64,000 nucleotides of DNA, from contig NC_015144.1 of assembly GCF_000189415.1 (NCBI RefSeq), forward strand, positions 997,501 to 1,061,500. Direction: 5' to 3'. A program made the translations under genes and the position numbers. Origin of the DNA: Weeksella virosa DSM 16922. GTDB taxonomy: Bacteria > Bacteroidota > Bacteroidia > Flavobacteriales > Weeksellaceae. The notes under the pieces were generated by a model. It had not been told where the DNA came from and did not search any database. It saw nothing but the letters and a program-made list of their open reading frames with translations. Position 1 is the first letter of the stretch, and the number at the start of each line of letters is the position of its first letter. Of the stretch, positions 35,278 through 44,061 are shown piece after piece.

Positions 35278-36093
35278 TTAGTTTGCGTTGATTACTTCTT
35301 CTATATAAAAATTCTTATAAACTTCTTTTGCCAATTCTCCTGCTTGGAAGTCTAACAAAGGTAAATCTTTACTCTTGATAAACTCTTCAACATCTATAGG
35401 AATTTTTTCTTCTCCCTTCACAATCGCATCTGCATACTTTAGTGCTGCTTGCACCCAAGCCAAATGAGTTGGTGTGTCTAAATACTCTTTCACCTCCCCT
35501 TCGACTTTATCAAATGCTAATTTGTTAACGATGTCTGGATTCAATTCTCCTTTAAACCCATTATCAAACAAAGAAACAACTACTTTTGTGTCATGAAAAA
35601 AAGGATCATCCTGATAGTATTTTCTTAAATACAACGGCAACAAGCCCGACATCCACCCCAAAATGTGTACCACATCTGGCTTCCAGTTTAATTTTTTCAC
35701 GGTTTCTAAAACCCCTTTTGCAAAGAAGATTGCTCGCTCATCATTATCTGCTGCCATTTCACCGTTTTTCGACGTGTACACTTCTTTGCGTTTGAAATAC
35801 TCTTCATTATCAATAAAATAAACTTGCAAACGTTCATTCGGTACAGATGCAACTTTTATGATCAATGGCTGATCGATATCATTGATAATCATATTCATCC
35901 CCGATAATCGAATCACTTCATGAAGCTGATGTCTACGCTCATTAATCACCCCAAAACGAGGCATAAAAATACGAACATCTGCCCCATCACTCTGCATTAA
36001 TTTCGGTAAAGCTAAAGCTTGTGAAGACATTGGATTTTCAGGAAAGTATGGAACCATCTCAGTAGTGACATACAAAATTCTCTTTTCTTGCAT
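35278..36093 (-). CDS. Glycogen/starch synthase-like protein, N-terminal domain only
   Basis: 271 aa from the ATG at 36093. It resembles the N-terminal Rossmann domain of GT5 glycogen synthases: RILYVTTEMVPYFPENPMSS at the start, then QSDGADVRIFMPRFGVI, and PDVVHILGWMSGLLPLYLRK near residue 135. The C-terminal GT-B half with the EX7E site is absent, so it is probably not a full synthase. The start at 36093 is favoured over the longer frame to 36138 because a promoter box lies at 36128-36135. First gene of the operon with DUF4270 and glmS. It may bind a sugar or regulate; the role is inferred. Confidence 0.8.
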   Translation of the reverse strand: MQEKRILYVTTEMVPYFPENPMSSQALALPKLMQSDGADVRIFMPRFGVINERRHQLHEVIRLSGMNMIINDIDQPLIIKVASVPNERLQVYFIDNEEYFKRKEVYTSKNGEMAADNDERAIFFAKGVLETVKKLNWKPDVVHILGWMSGLLPLYLRKYYQDDPFFHDTKVVVSLFDNGFKGELNPDIVNKLAFDKVEGEVKEYLDTPTHLAWVQAALKYADAIVKGEEKIPIDVEEFIKSKDLPLLDFQAGELAKEVYKNFYIEEVINAN

Positions 36094-36127
36094 AATGATA
36101 ACTCTTTTCCTATTGTAAAACAGGGTA

Positions 36128-36135
36128 CAAAGGTA
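36128..36135 (-). promoter_or_regulatory. Candidate promoter of GT5-DUF4270-glmS operon
   Basis: TACCTTTG on the minus strand matches TAnnTTTG, 35 bp before the chosen ATG. It is back to back with the panC promoter. Confidence 0.5.
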
Positions 36136-36145
36136 CAAAAAAATA

Positions 36146-36175
36146 TTGACATTTGCTTTGTTATCTTTAGCTTTG
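36146..36175 (+). promoter_or_regulatory. panC promoter (TTG-N19-TAnnTTTG)
   Basis: TTG at 36146-36148 and TAGCTTTG at 36168-36175 are separated by 19 bp, the spacing expected for the Bacteroidota housekeeping sigma factor. The ATG of panC follows 35 bp later. This is the best-formed promoter in the window. Confidence 0.6.
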
Positions 36176-36209
36176 TCACGATTTTAGAATTTTTTAACAG
36201 CCCGAACAA

Positions 36210-37055
36210 ATGAAAATTTTTCGTACCCAAACCGAAATGTCTCCTGTACTACAAAAAACAAGGGAGAATGGGGAAACCATAGGTTTCGTCGCTACAATGG
36301 GTGCCTTACACCAAGGCCACCTAGCGTTGATACAACAAGCAAAAAAAGAAAATGAAGTTGTTGTAGTGAGTATTTTTGTCAATCCGACTCAATTCAACAA
36401 TCCTGAAGATTTAGCCAAATACCCACGAACAGAAGAGAAAGATATTGTTTTATTATCCGATAGTAATTGTGATTTTCTTTATTTGCCAAACGTCGAAGAT
36501 GTTTATCCCGAAAAAGAAGAAAGCAAAGATTACGATTTTGGCTTACTCGATCAAGTAATGGAAGGAAAATTTCGTCCTGGCCATTTTGCTGGTGTAGCAA
36601 CGGTTGTCAACAAACTTCTGCGTGCTGTACAACCCACAAAAGCCTATTTCGGTGAAAAAGATTTCCAGCAAGTACGTATTGTTCAGGAAATGGTAAGACA
36701 AGAAAAATTACCGGTAGAAATTGTTACTGTTCCAGTTCAAAGAGCTGAAAATGGTTTGGCCCTAAGTTCTAGAAACACACGACTTACGGAAGAAAATCTA
36801 CAAGCAGCTCCTTTCATTTATGCAACCTTGCAAAAAGCAAAGAATTTAAAAGAAGAGGGAAATTCTGTACATGAAGTCAATTCGTATGTTGAAAAAGCTT
36901 TTGCCAATTCACCTTTCGAGCTAGAATATTTTCAGATAGCCGATGAAGAAACCCTTCAACCCATTGACGATTTTACGTCTACAAAGAAAATTCGCGCTTT
37001 TGTTGTTGCCTATGCAGGAGATGTCCGCTTAATTGACAACTTATCATTTTCTTAA
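36210..37055 (+). CDS. panC: Pantothenate synthetase
   Basis: Condenses pantoate and beta-alanine with ATP to form pantothenate, on the way to coenzyme A. 281 aa, normal length. ATMGALHQGHLALIQ near residue 30 holds the HIGH-type motif, VFVNPTQFNNPEDLAKYPR near residue 55 binds substrate, and FGEKDFQQVRIVQEM near residue 148 is the family signature. Its loop LALSSRN carries the KMSKS-like region. The panD gene follows 62 bp later with its own promoter box. The two enzymes act in sequence, since PanD makes the beta-alanine. Confidence 0.96.
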   Translation: MKIFRTQTEMSPVLQKTRENGETIGFVATMGALHQGHLALIQQAKKENEVVVVSIFVNPTQFNNPEDLAKYPRTEEKDIVLLSDSNCDFLYLPNVEDVYPEKEESKDYDFGLLDQVMEGKFRPGHFAGVATVVNKLLRAVQPTKAYFGEKDFQQVRIVQEMVRQEKLPVEIVTVPVQRAENGLALSSRNTRLTEENLQAAPFIYATLQKAKNLKEEGNSVHEVNSYVEKAFANSPFELEYFQIADEETLQPIDDFTSTKKIRAFVVAYAGDVRLIDNLSFS

Positions 37056-37102
37056 TAAAACTTATTCCTATTCACAGATATAGAGATCATAAAAAAATAA
37101 AT

Positions 37103-37110
37103 TAAATTTG
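37103..37110 (+). promoter_or_regulatory. Candidate panD promoter, near-leaderless
   Basis: TAAATTTG ends 7 bp before the first panD ATG, so a transcript from it would start only a few bases before the codon. Confidence 0.4.
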
Positions 37111-37117
37111 CATTATT

Positions 37118-37465
37118 ATGATGATAGAAATTTTTCAATCGAAAATACACCGCGCAACTGTTACTGACGCAAAATTAAATTACATCGGCAGCATTACGAT
37201 CGATGAAGATTTGCTGGATGCTTCGAAAATTTTGGTCGGACAAAAAGTACAAATTGTCGTACAAGAAAATGGCGAAAGATTCGAAACCTATGTAATAAAA
37301 GGAAAACGCGGAAGCGGTGAAATTTGCCTCAACGGCCCCGCAGCAAGACGTGTACAAGTGGGCGATACCATAATAATTATTGCCTATGCTATGATGGATT
37401 ATGACAAGGCAAAAACTTTCCAGCCGACGATCATTTTCCCGAACGAACAAAATCGATTAGATTAG
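37118..37465 (+). CDS. panD: Aspartate 1-decarboxylase
   Basis: Makes beta-alanine from aspartate for PanC. It is a 115-aa proenzyme that cleaves itself between Gly and Ser in [14 protein letters not shown] near residue 25; the new N-terminal Ser becomes the pyruvoyl cofactor. [19 protein letters not shown] and [17 protein letters not shown] near residue 70 are conserved. Two ATG codons in a row open the frame (37118 and 37121); either could be used. It is followed 15 bp later by a membrane protein gene in the same orientation. Confidence 0.95.
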   Translation: MMIEIFQSKIHRATVTDAKLNYIGSITIDEDLLDASKILVGQKVQIVVQENGERFETYVIKGKRGSGEICLNGPAARRVQVGDTIIIIAYAMMDYDKAKTFQPTIIFPNEQNRLD

Positions 37466-37480
37466 AAGTAAACAGCAAAA

Positions 37481-38488
37481 ATGAATGCCAAAATAAAACA
37501 AAGTATCTTTCTTATTTTTGCGACTGCTTTGGCAGGATTTTTTATTTATATTACTGCTCAGAAAATCGATTTTGACCATGTGAAAGTCATCTTGAAAAAG
37601 ACAAATTATTTTTGGATTTTCTTGTCGATGTTTCTCAGTATTGTTTCCTATTGGATCCGTGCCAAGCGCTGGAATCTTTTACTCAATCCGATTGGCTTGT
37701 ACCCAAAAACGATTAATAATTTTTGGTCGATTGCCTTTGGATATTTTATGAATCTTACCATACCCAGAAGTGGAGAAGTCGCTCGCGCAACCTCCCTTTA
37801 CAAAACAGAAAATGTACCCATCGATAAAACTTTTGGGACAATTGTTCTCGAGCGGGTAATCGATTTAGTCTGCTTACTTACGGTGATTGGTCTTTCGTTT
37901 ATTTTTAATTATGAAATACTACAGAAGTTTTTAGAATTTGGCAACCGAGAAAGCAGTGAACACCCTGCCGAAAAATCATCTTCTAATCTTATCTATATCG
38001 CATATGCAGTGCTCTTGGGTGCGATTATCCTTGGACTATTTTGGAGGAGATTGAAACGAACAAAGCTTTTCGATAAGATAAAAAACTTTTTATTCGGCAT
38101 CTTAGAAGGTCTAAAATCTATATCTAAACTGAAAAAAAGACGAGAATTTATCGTTTGGTCTATCCTTTTATGGGTCTGTTACTTCCTGATGACCTATGTT
38201 GTCTTTTTTGCTTTTCCCGACACACAATCCCTTGGTTTGCGCGAAGGTTTATTTCTTTTAGTCGCAGGTTCATTCGGGATGATTTTGCCTGTAGCAGGCG
38301 GTTTGGGCTATCCTTATATCATGTCGATTGCTTTTGCTGCGATGTACACAATCAACCAATCGGATGCAGAAAACGGTCGTCAAATTGGCGATTATTTTGG
38401 TCTAATTCTCTACTTAGCACAAATAATTTCAATGATTTCTTTTGGTTTAATAGCCATGTTTTTTATCAGTAAAAACAAAACCTCATAA
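37481..38488 (+). CDS. Lysylphosphatidylglycerol synthase TM-region family protein
   Basis: 335-aa integral membrane protein with about seven helices of the UPF0104/YbhN family, equivalent to the flippase part of MprF but without its catalytic domain. Conserved points are SYWIRAKRWNLLLNPIGLYP near residue 60, NLTIPRSGEVARATSLYKTE near residue 88, and FGTIVLERVIDLVCLL near residue 120. GSFGMILPVAGGLGYPYIMS near residue 265 is in the last third. Its exact lipid substrate is unknown. Position after panCD and before radA matches a common flavobacterial gene order (from memory). Confidence 0.87.
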   Translation: MNAKIKQSIFLIFATALAGFFIYITAQKIDFDHVKVILKKTNYFWIFLSMFLSIVSYWIRAKRWNLLLNPIGLYPKTINNFWSIAFGYFMNLTIPRSGEVARATSLYKTENVPIDKTFGTIVLERVIDLVCLLTVIGLSFIFNYEILQKFLEFGNRESSEHPAEKSSSNLIYIAYAVLLGAIILGLFWRRLKRTKLFDKIKNFLFGILEGLKSISKLKKRREFIVWSILLWVCYFLMTYVVFFAFPDTQSLGLREGLFLLVAGSFGMILPVAGGLGYPYIMSIAFAAMYTINQSDAENGRQIGDYFGLILYLAQIISMISFGLIAMFFISKNKTS

Positions 38489-38572
38489 CAAACGGAAACT
38501 ACCTTATCCGCTCAGGATTTCATCCTACCGAAAAACAGAAAAAAGGAAACTCTTCAAGTACAACATAAATTG

Positions 38573-38580
38573 TATTTTTG
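38573..38580 (+). promoter_or_regulatory. Candidate radA promoter box
   Basis: TATTTTTG matches TAnnTTTG and ends 15 bp before the ATG at 38596. It covers the upstream TTG start at 38578, so that longer start is unlikely. Confidence 0.5.
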
Positions 38581-38595
38581 AAAAAAAGTTTCGGA

Positions 38596-39957
38596 ATGGC
38601 AAAAATCAAAACTGCATTTTTGTGTCAGAATTGTGGTACTCAGTCTTCACAATGGATGGGACAATGCAAAAATTGTGGCGAATGGAATACAATTGTAGAA
38701 GAAGTGATCGATAAGGGAGAGGATAAAAAAGTTTGGAAAAATCCTCGTCACAAAACAAGCTCTCCTGTGCTGAATATTCGCGAAGTAAACCCGCTAGGCG
38801 AAACTAGAATCAGCACCAAAAACGCCGAACTCGATCGTGTTTTAGGTGGTGGGATTGTACCTGGATCGGTAATCTTGGTCGGAGGAGAACCTGGCGTAGG
38901 AAAATCGACCTTGATGTTGCAAATCGCCCTAAAACTCAACAATACAAAAATACTTTATGTCTCTGGTGAAGAAAGTGTTAACCAAGTAAAATTACGTGCA
39001 GAACGCATCGGAATAGAATCGGATGAATGCTATGTTTTGCCCGAAACCAATACCCAAAAAATATTTGCACATGCCAAAGAAATTCAACCTCAACTAATTA
39101 TTATCGATTCGGTTCAAACACTTCAGACTGCCTATGTAGAGTCATCACCAGGAAGTATTTCACAAATCAGAGAAACAACATCAGAACTGATCCAATATGC
39201 AAAAGAAACCAATACGCCTGTTATTTTGATTGGTCATATAACCAAAGAAGGCGTTATTGCTGGGCCAAAAATTCTCGAACATATGGTCGATGTCGTTTTA
39301 CAGTTCGAGGGAGATCGAAACCATATTTACAGAATTTTACGAGCCAATAAAAATCGTTTTGGATCGACAGCCGAAATCGGAATTTATGAAATGCAAGGTA
39401 GTGGTTTACGCGAAGTGACTAATCCGTCTGAAGTCTTAATCATCAAAAAAGATGAACCTCTAAGCGGGAATGCAGTTGCAGCAACATTAGAAGGTGTGCG
39501 ACCGATGTTGATCGAAGTGCAAGCTTTGGTAAGTTCGGCTGTGTATGGAACACCTCAACGTTCGACAACGGGTTTTGATCTGAAGCGTCTGAATATGCTT
39601 TTGGCCGTTCTCGAGAAAAGAGCGGGTTTTCGGCTGAACCTAAAAGATGTCTTTCTGAATATTACAGGTGGAATTCGGGTAGATGATCCCGCCCTCGATT
39701 TAGCGATTGTTGCGGCAATTCTCTCGTCTAACGAGGATATTACCGTGCCCGATAATTGCTGTTTTGCAGGTGAAATCGGGTTGAGTGGAGAAATACGTGC
39801 CGTAAATAGAGTGGAACAACGAGTTACTGAAGCCGAAAAATTAGGGTTTGATGCAATTTTTGTTTCGAAATACAATAAACTAAAAGATAGCGATCATCAA
39901 ATCAGAATTATCAGGGTTTCTAAAGTCGAAGAGATTTATCAAAAATTATTTCAGTAA
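38596..39957 (+). CDS. radA: DNA repair protein RadA
   Basis: RecA-like ATPase that helps process recombination intermediates. 453 aa from the ATG at 38596 (MAKIKTAFLCQNCG). An N-terminal zinc ribbon has CQNCGTQSSQWMGQCKNC. The ATPase core has Walker A GGEPGVGKST near residue 95 and the RadA motif ANKNRFGSTAEIG near residue 250. The C-terminal Lon-protease-like domain includes ITGGIRVDDPALDLA and CFAGEIGLSGEIRAV. The promoter box at 38573 supports this start. The next gene (DUF2752) starts 12 bp after the stop. Confidence 0.95.
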   Translation: MAKIKTAFLCQNCGTQSSQWMGQCKNCGEWNTIVEEVIDKGEDKKVWKNPRHKTSSPVLNIREVNPLGETRISTKNAELDRVLGGGIVPGSVILVGGEPGVGKSTLMLQIALKLNNTKILYVSGEESVNQVKLRAERIGIESDECYVLPETNTQKIFAHAKEIQPQLIIIDSVQTLQTAYVESSPGSISQIRETTSELIQYAKETNTPVILIGHITKEGVIAGPKILEHMVDVVLQFEGDRNHIYRILRANKNRFGSTAEIGIYEMQGSGLREVTNPSEVLIIKKDEPLSGNAVAATLEGVRPMLIEVQALVSSAVYGTPQRSTTGFDLKRLNMLLAVLEKRAGFRLNLKDVFLNITGGIRVDDPALDLAIVAAILSSNEDITVPDNCCFAGEIGLSGEIRAVNRVEQRVTEAEKLGFDAIFVSKYNKLKDSDHQIRIIRVSKVEEIYQKLFQ

Positions 39958-39969
39958 ACTTATAAGGTT

Positions 39970-40395
39970 TTGACCAATCCTCCTTCTATCCTAAAAAAAG
40001 TTTTAGTGCATACGGCTTTCCTAAGCACCGCTTTGCTGCTATTTTATTGGGCAGCTGGACAAATTTCTATTGGGTATGCTTTGCCCTGTCCTTTTCATTC
40101 TCTTACCGGTCTTTGGTGTCCGGGTTGTGGTGGCCAACGCGCTTTGTTTTTATTACTGCAAGGAGATGTTGTAGCGTCTTTTCGATCTAATATTTTTCTG
40201 ATTCCGATAATCGTTTTCCTATTCTATTGGTATGTCGATTGGGTTGAACAGACCTTTTTCGAGCAAAGAAAAAAATTATACACCAATCATACAACCAATT
40301 ATTTTCGATTAATTCTATGGATAGTTTTGATCTATTTTGTTCTCCGAAATCTCCCTTTTTTTCCGTTTACCTACCTCGCTCCTCCCGTAAAGTAG
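39970..40395 (+). CDS. DUF2752 membrane protein
   Basis: 141-aa protein with three hydrophobic segments (about residues 12-33, 72-90 and 112-130). The DUF2752 signature is ALPCPFHSLTGLWCPGCGGQ near residue 40, where Cys and Gly-Cys pairs suggest metal or heme binding, though this is unproven. No ATG is available, so the start is a TTG at 39970, 12 bp after radA. The last 29 bp overlap the convergent Ig-like gene. Function unknown. Confidence 0.75.
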   Translation: MTNPPSILKKVLVHTAFLSTALLLFYWAAGQISIGYALPCPFHSLTGLWCPGCGGQRALFLLLQGDVVASFRSNIFLIPIIVFLFYWYVDWVEQTFFEQRKKLYTNHTTNYFRLILWIVLIYFVLRNLPFFPFTYLAPPVK

Positions 40396-42052
40396 CTCTA
40401 ATCTTTTCGTTTTCTTCAGCTGCCTTTTGGGTAGAATTTTCCTCTCCGATTACCCAAGTTTCGTTGGCATCCCATAGCTTACGAATTGCAATCATAGCTG
40501 GGTATAGATAGACTGGCTCGGCCTGTTGATTGAGCAAATAATCGCCCGTATCCCAACGTCCATTTTCGTTTTCATCAACTAATAGTCGGAAATAATATTC
40601 TTTTGGTTCTAAATTCGGAAAAGAATATACTGTTTCTTTCCCATAAAATTCTTGCAAAATTTTATCTCCATCTCGCTGTATAAACTGTAAAAAGAAAGGT
40701 TTGCTCGGAGCATTGGCGAGCGTTAGTTTTAGGTTGCCATAATCGGTACTTTTTCCTACCGAGAACTGGTAGGCTAAAGTGTCATTGGCAATTTCGAAAA
40801 TGTTTTCTATAGCGTTTGGATACAAATTCAGTTCGAATTTCTGATCATAATCTTTCTCGAAATTCAACCACAGTATGGTTGGTTTTTTGGGGTCAAAAGT
40901 CACCTCAAAAGGAATCTGAACAGTGTCTCGAAACAGCTCGATATCTTGTTTGTTCCAGTTTGTAATAGGAGCATTGCTCACCAATTTCAGCGATTGATTC
41001 GGCGACAAGCTATTGTTCGTTAATTCGGGCGTCACCCGAAACTTAAAATCCTCTTTGGGCTGGTTATAGAGAACGGTGGCAACGTCTTTTTTGTCGTTCG
41101 AAAGTACGTCGAATCGTAGGCGTTGATTGCGTGCAGACAAGGTATCTTTCTTTGGATTGAACCAAAAAACAATAGAATCTTGATCGATAAATTCTTCTAT
41201 TTGAGCAGTTTTGAAATCTTTTTCGGTAATAATTTTCAAAGAATTTTTGAGTCCTTCGGTTGTGAAAAGAATTTGTCCATATCCTTTTTGTTCTGCTTTC
41301 AGAAAACGGTAGGCAGGTTTTTGCTGAAAAAGTTTTAATTGAATCGATTCTTGATTTTGGTCTAAGTGAATGTTGTCTGATAAAAAAGCTATTTTTTCTT
41401 TACCATAATCGATCATACTATTTTCTATTTCATCAGAAAAAGCAACAATTTTATAAGTTCCTTTTGCTAAATAATTCACCAAAAAACTCCCGTCTTCAGA
41501 AGCTCTAGCTATATAATATGGCTTTTTCCTTAGCGGGATACTGTCGTTGAACTTTTCGTCTACCTTGTACAATCCTACCACTACTTTTTCGGGTTGTTTC
41601 AGATGATATGGATCTTTTACTTTGCCTGCAATCTGCAAAGAATCGATGTAATTTCCGGTAGAAAAAACGTATGAAAAGTCGCTTAGCACATTGCCTTCGT
41701 TATGATCGCGAACAGCATCCCCAAAATTAAAATGGTAGGTAGTATTGGGTTGTAAAGTTTCTTGTAGTTTAATAGAAATATTCTTTTTGGCAGTAGCTTG
41801 AGGTGTTACGATCGGGTTCTTCTCAAAAGGTGGTGAAATCACAACATTTTTACTATAATCTTTGAGCATGATATACTCATCAAAATCGAGTATAATTTCT
41901 TTGATATCTGTATCAACATTTGTAGATAAAGTATCTGGAAAAGCTTTTAGAAACACGGGTGGATCCACATCTTTGGGTCCTCCTGTAGGCATTCCTTTAC
42001 GTGCACATGAAGCGAAAGTAATTAGAACGCTGAGAAAAAGTATTTTTTTCAT
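40367..42052 (-). CDS. Ig-like domain surface lipoprotein
   Basis: 561-aa lipoprotein from the ATG at 42052: MKKILFLSVLITFASC gives the lipobox with Cys at residue 16, then ARKGMPTGGPKDVDPPVFLK. The first 100 residues match the bacterial Ig-like (SbsA-type) domain (IILDFDEYIMLKDYSKNVVI, NTTYHFNFGDAV). The rest is beta-rich with no clear assignment. This architecture is common in flavobacteria, where it is a presumed cell-surface protein of unknown role. Its 3' end overlaps the convergent DUF2752 gene by 29 bp, and comF is 38 bp upstream in the same direction. Confidence 0.83.
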   Translation of the reverse strand: MKKILFLSVLITFASCARKGMPTGGPKDVDPPVFLKAFPDTLSTNVDTDIKEIILDFDEYIMLKDYSKNVVISPPFEKNPIVTPQATAKKNISIKLQETLQPNTTYHFNFGDAVRDHNEGNVLSDFSYVFSTGNYIDSLQIAGKVKDPYHLKQPEKVVVGLYKVDEKFNDSIPLRKKPYYIARASEDGSFLVNYLAKGTYKIVAFSDEIENSMIDYGKEKIAFLSDNIHLDQNQESIQLKLFQQKPAYRFLKAEQKGYGQILFTTEGLKNSLKIITEKDFKTAQIEEFIDQDSIVFWFNPKKDTLSARNQRLRFDVLSNDKKDVATVLYNQPKEDFKFRVTPELTNNSLSPNQSLKLVSNAPITNWNKQDIELFRDTVQIPFEVTFDPKKPTILWLNFEKDYDQKFELNLYPNAIENIFEIANDTLAYQFSVGKSTDYGNLKLTLANAPSKPFFLQFIQRDGDKILQEFYGKETVYSFPNLEPKEYYFRLLVDENENGRWDTGDYLLNQQAEPVYLYPAMIAIRKLWDANETWVIGEENSTQKAAEENEKIRATLREERGR

Positions 42053-42089
42053 GGCCATTTTCATCTCCGCAAGTTACTACTTTTCGACT

Positions 42090-42758
42090 TTATTTGGTAT
42101 AGGCAAGTGTAATGACACTAATTTTTATATTGGGATAGTCTTTGAAAAGATTGATACAATGTGCCAAAGTAGAGCCAGTCGTTAATACATCATCTAACAG
42201 AAGATAATGGCCATCGGGCGGAATCCTCTTTAGAACGAATGTATCCTCTAGTGAAGCAAATCGACTTTCTCGATCTTTTTTGGTTTGAGTTTTTAAATGC
42301 TTCTTCCTACCCAAAATATCCTCTATTACTTCTATCGAATTTATCCTACCTAAGGCTTTTGCAAAAGACAAAACTTGATTGTACCCTCTTTCTTTCAGTC
42401 GATTAGTATGGATTGGCATTGGAAGAATACCATCGAAAACTTGGGGTGGAAGTTGTATTTTTTCGGCAAAAAGAGCACCAATTTCTGCTTGATTTTTATA
42501 TTTTATGGCATGCAAAATTTGTTGAGATAAATGTTCTTTCTCGAAAAAGAAAACAGCCGTAGCACTTTCTACCAAACACAAAGAGCGCAAACGATGATAA
42601 ACCAAATTGTCTTGCGACAAAGAAAAATGAGTAAAAGGAATGGCTTGCAAACAAGAAACACAGAAATATTGTCTTCTGTTGATAACCGAAGAACAGCCTA
42701 AGCAACGAGCCGGAAAAAATAAATCTACCAAAGAATCTACGATCGGTTTTATTTCCAT
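42090..42758 (-). CDS. ComF-family phosphoribosyltransferase
   Basis: 222-aa protein with an N-terminal four-Cys zinc finger (ARCLGCSSVINRRQYFCVSC near residue 17-36) and a C-terminal phosphoribosyltransferase fold. The PRPP-binding signature is YLLLDDVLTTGSTLAHCI near residue 185. ComF proteins are linked to DNA uptake and single-strand DNA handling; orthologues of this size are widespread in Bacteroidota. Start MEIKPIVDSLVDLFFPARC is normal. The gene is divergent from queD with only 47 bp between them, where the queD promoter box lies. Confidence 0.88.
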   Translation of the reverse strand: MEIKPIVDSLVDLFFPARCLGCSSVINRRQYFCVSCLQAIPFTHFSLSQDNLVYHRLRSLCLVESATAVFFFEKEHLSQQILHAIKYKNQAEIGALFAEKIQLPPQVFDGILPMPIHTNRLKERGYNQVLSFAKALGRINSIEVIEDILGRKKHLKTQTKKDRESRFASLEDTFVLKRIPPDGHYLLLDDVLTTGSTLAHCINLFKDYPNIKISVITLAYTK

Positions 42759-42766
42759 TAACTTTG
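42759..42766 (+). promoter_or_regulatory. Candidate queD promoter box
   Basis: TAACTTTG matches TAnnTTTG and starts right after the divergent comF start codon. The queD ATG is 40 bp downstream. Confidence 0.4.
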
Positions 42767-42805
42767 TAGCATTAATAGTAATTTACTCACTTTAGACTAA
42801 AGTTA

Positions 42806-43264
42806 ATGAAAATCATTCGTTTATCAAAGGCATTTACTTTTGAGACGGCGCATGCTTTGTACGGATACGATGGAAAATGTAAAAATATCCACGGTCATTC
42901 GTATAAATTGTATGTTACGCTGAAAGGGCAACCTTCTGAAAAAGAAGGCGATGTAAAATTGGGTATGGTTATGGATTTTGGTGATCTAAAAAAAATCGTC
43001 AATAAAGCAGTTGTAGACATTTTTGATCATGCTATTCTTCTCAACGAAAATTCTCCTCACAAATCTTTGGGTGATCAATTGCTAGCAGAAGGCCATAAAG
43101 TAATTTTTACTGCTTATCAACCTTCTTGCGAAAATATGATTTTGTGGATCGTAGATCAACTAAAACCTTTGCTACCTTCCCATACAGAATTGGTAGCACT
43201 GAAACTGTATGAAACTGAAAATTCGTATTGCGAATGGCTGGCCTCGGACAACCAATCAGAATAG
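42806..43264 (+). CDS. queD: 6-carboxytetrahydropterin synthase (QueD/PTPS family)
   Basis: 152-aa enzyme of queuosine/7-deazaguanine synthesis that converts dihydroneopterin triphosphate to carboxytetrahydropterin. Zinc ligands are the His of ETAHALYGYDGKCKNIHGHS, near residues 15 and 29-31. The catalytic Cys is in GYDGKCKNIHGH. MVMDFGDLKKIV near residue 56, FDHAILLNE near residue 74 and LYETENSYCEW at the end are conserved. A close eukaryote-like pyruvoyl-tetrahydropterin synthase reading is less likely in bacteria. Its 3' end overlaps the next gene by 31 bp. Confidence 0.9.
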   Translation: MKIIRLSKAFTFETAHALYGYDGKCKNIHGHSYKLYVTLKGQPSEKEGDVKLGMVMDFGDLKKIVNKAVVDIFDHAILLNENSPHKSLGDQLLAEGHKVIFTAYQPSCENMILWIVDQLKPLLPSHTELVALKLYETENSYCEWLASDNQSE

Positions 43265-44061
43265 ACTTAGAAGCTGGGAAAAAAGCTTACTTTGCATCCG
43301 ATCATCATTTTGGTGCGCCAAATGAACAAGCAAGTCTAAAACGCGAAAAGCTTTTCGTGGAATGGTTAAACGAAATTAAACCCAACTGCGGTGTTTTATT
43401 TCTGGTAGGTGATTTATTTGATTTTTGGTTCGAGTACAAATATGTCGTACCGAAAGGTTTTGTACGTGTACTCGGGAAACTGGCAGAATTTCATGATGAA
43501 GGAATTCCTGTTTATTTCTTTTTTGGTAATCATGATTTGTGGATGAAGGATTATCTTACCCAAGAAGTCGGTATCATCCAAATCCACGATAAACAAACGT
43601 TTTTGATTAACAATAAAAAGTTTTTCGTGACGCATGGCGATGGAAAAGGCCCTGGCGATTATGGTTATAAAAGAATGAAAAAAGTCTTTACAAATCGGTT
43701 TTGTCAGTTCTTATTTTCGTGGCTTCACCCCAATATTGGGATGTGGTTGGGTATAACAGCTTCGCGTAAAAACAAAATAATTTCTGGGGACGAAGACATC
43801 CATTACCTTGGTGAGGACCAAGAGTGGCTTATACAATACAGCAAAAAACAACTAGCAGAAACATCGTATGATTTTTTGGTGTACGGACATCGACATTTAC
43901 CTATGGTAATCGACTTGGACAACGCTAAGCATATCAACTTGGGTGATTGGATAGACTATTTTACTTATGGCGTTTTCGATGGTAGAGAGTTTAAATTATA
44001 TCGTTACCTCACGAAAGAGTGTATAGACTTTCGGCATCTTATCGAAGAACGCAAAAAATAA
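43234..44061 (+). CDS. LpxH-like UDP-2,3-diacylglucosamine diphosphatase
   Basis: 275 aa from the ATG at 43234. Calcineurin-like metallophosphoesterase that should remove UMP from UDP-diacylglucosamine in lipid A synthesis. Metal-site motifs are YFASDHHFGAP (D-x-H), LVGDLFDFWFEY (GDxxD), FFGNHDLWM (GNHD), VTHGDGKG (GDG type) and YGHRHLPM (GH-x-H). The insertion between residues 130 and 190 contains a hydrophobic stretch (FCQFLFSWLHPNIGMWLG) typical of LpxH. The longer frame to 43228 uses TTG. The 3' end overlaps the convergent DUF6427 gene by 66 bp. Confidence 0.88.
   Translation: MAGLGQPIRIDLEAGKKAYFASDHHFGAPNEQASLKREKLFVEWLNEIKPNCGVLFLVGDLFDFWFEYKYVVPKGFVRVLGKLAEFHDEGIPVYFFFGNHDLWMKDYLTQEVGIIQIHDKQTFLINNKKFFVTHGDGKGPGDYGYKRMKKVFTNRFCQFLFSWLHPNIGMWLGITASRKNKIISGDEDIHYLGEDQEWLIQYSKKQLAETSYDFLVYGHRHLPMVIDLDNAKHINLGDWIDYFTYGVFDGREFKLYRYLTKECIDFRHLIEERKK

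Noticed and set aside
39027-39350. 107-codon open frame inside radA
   Set aside because: Same strand, wrong phase, within the conserved RadA ATPase domain; a shadow of the real gene.
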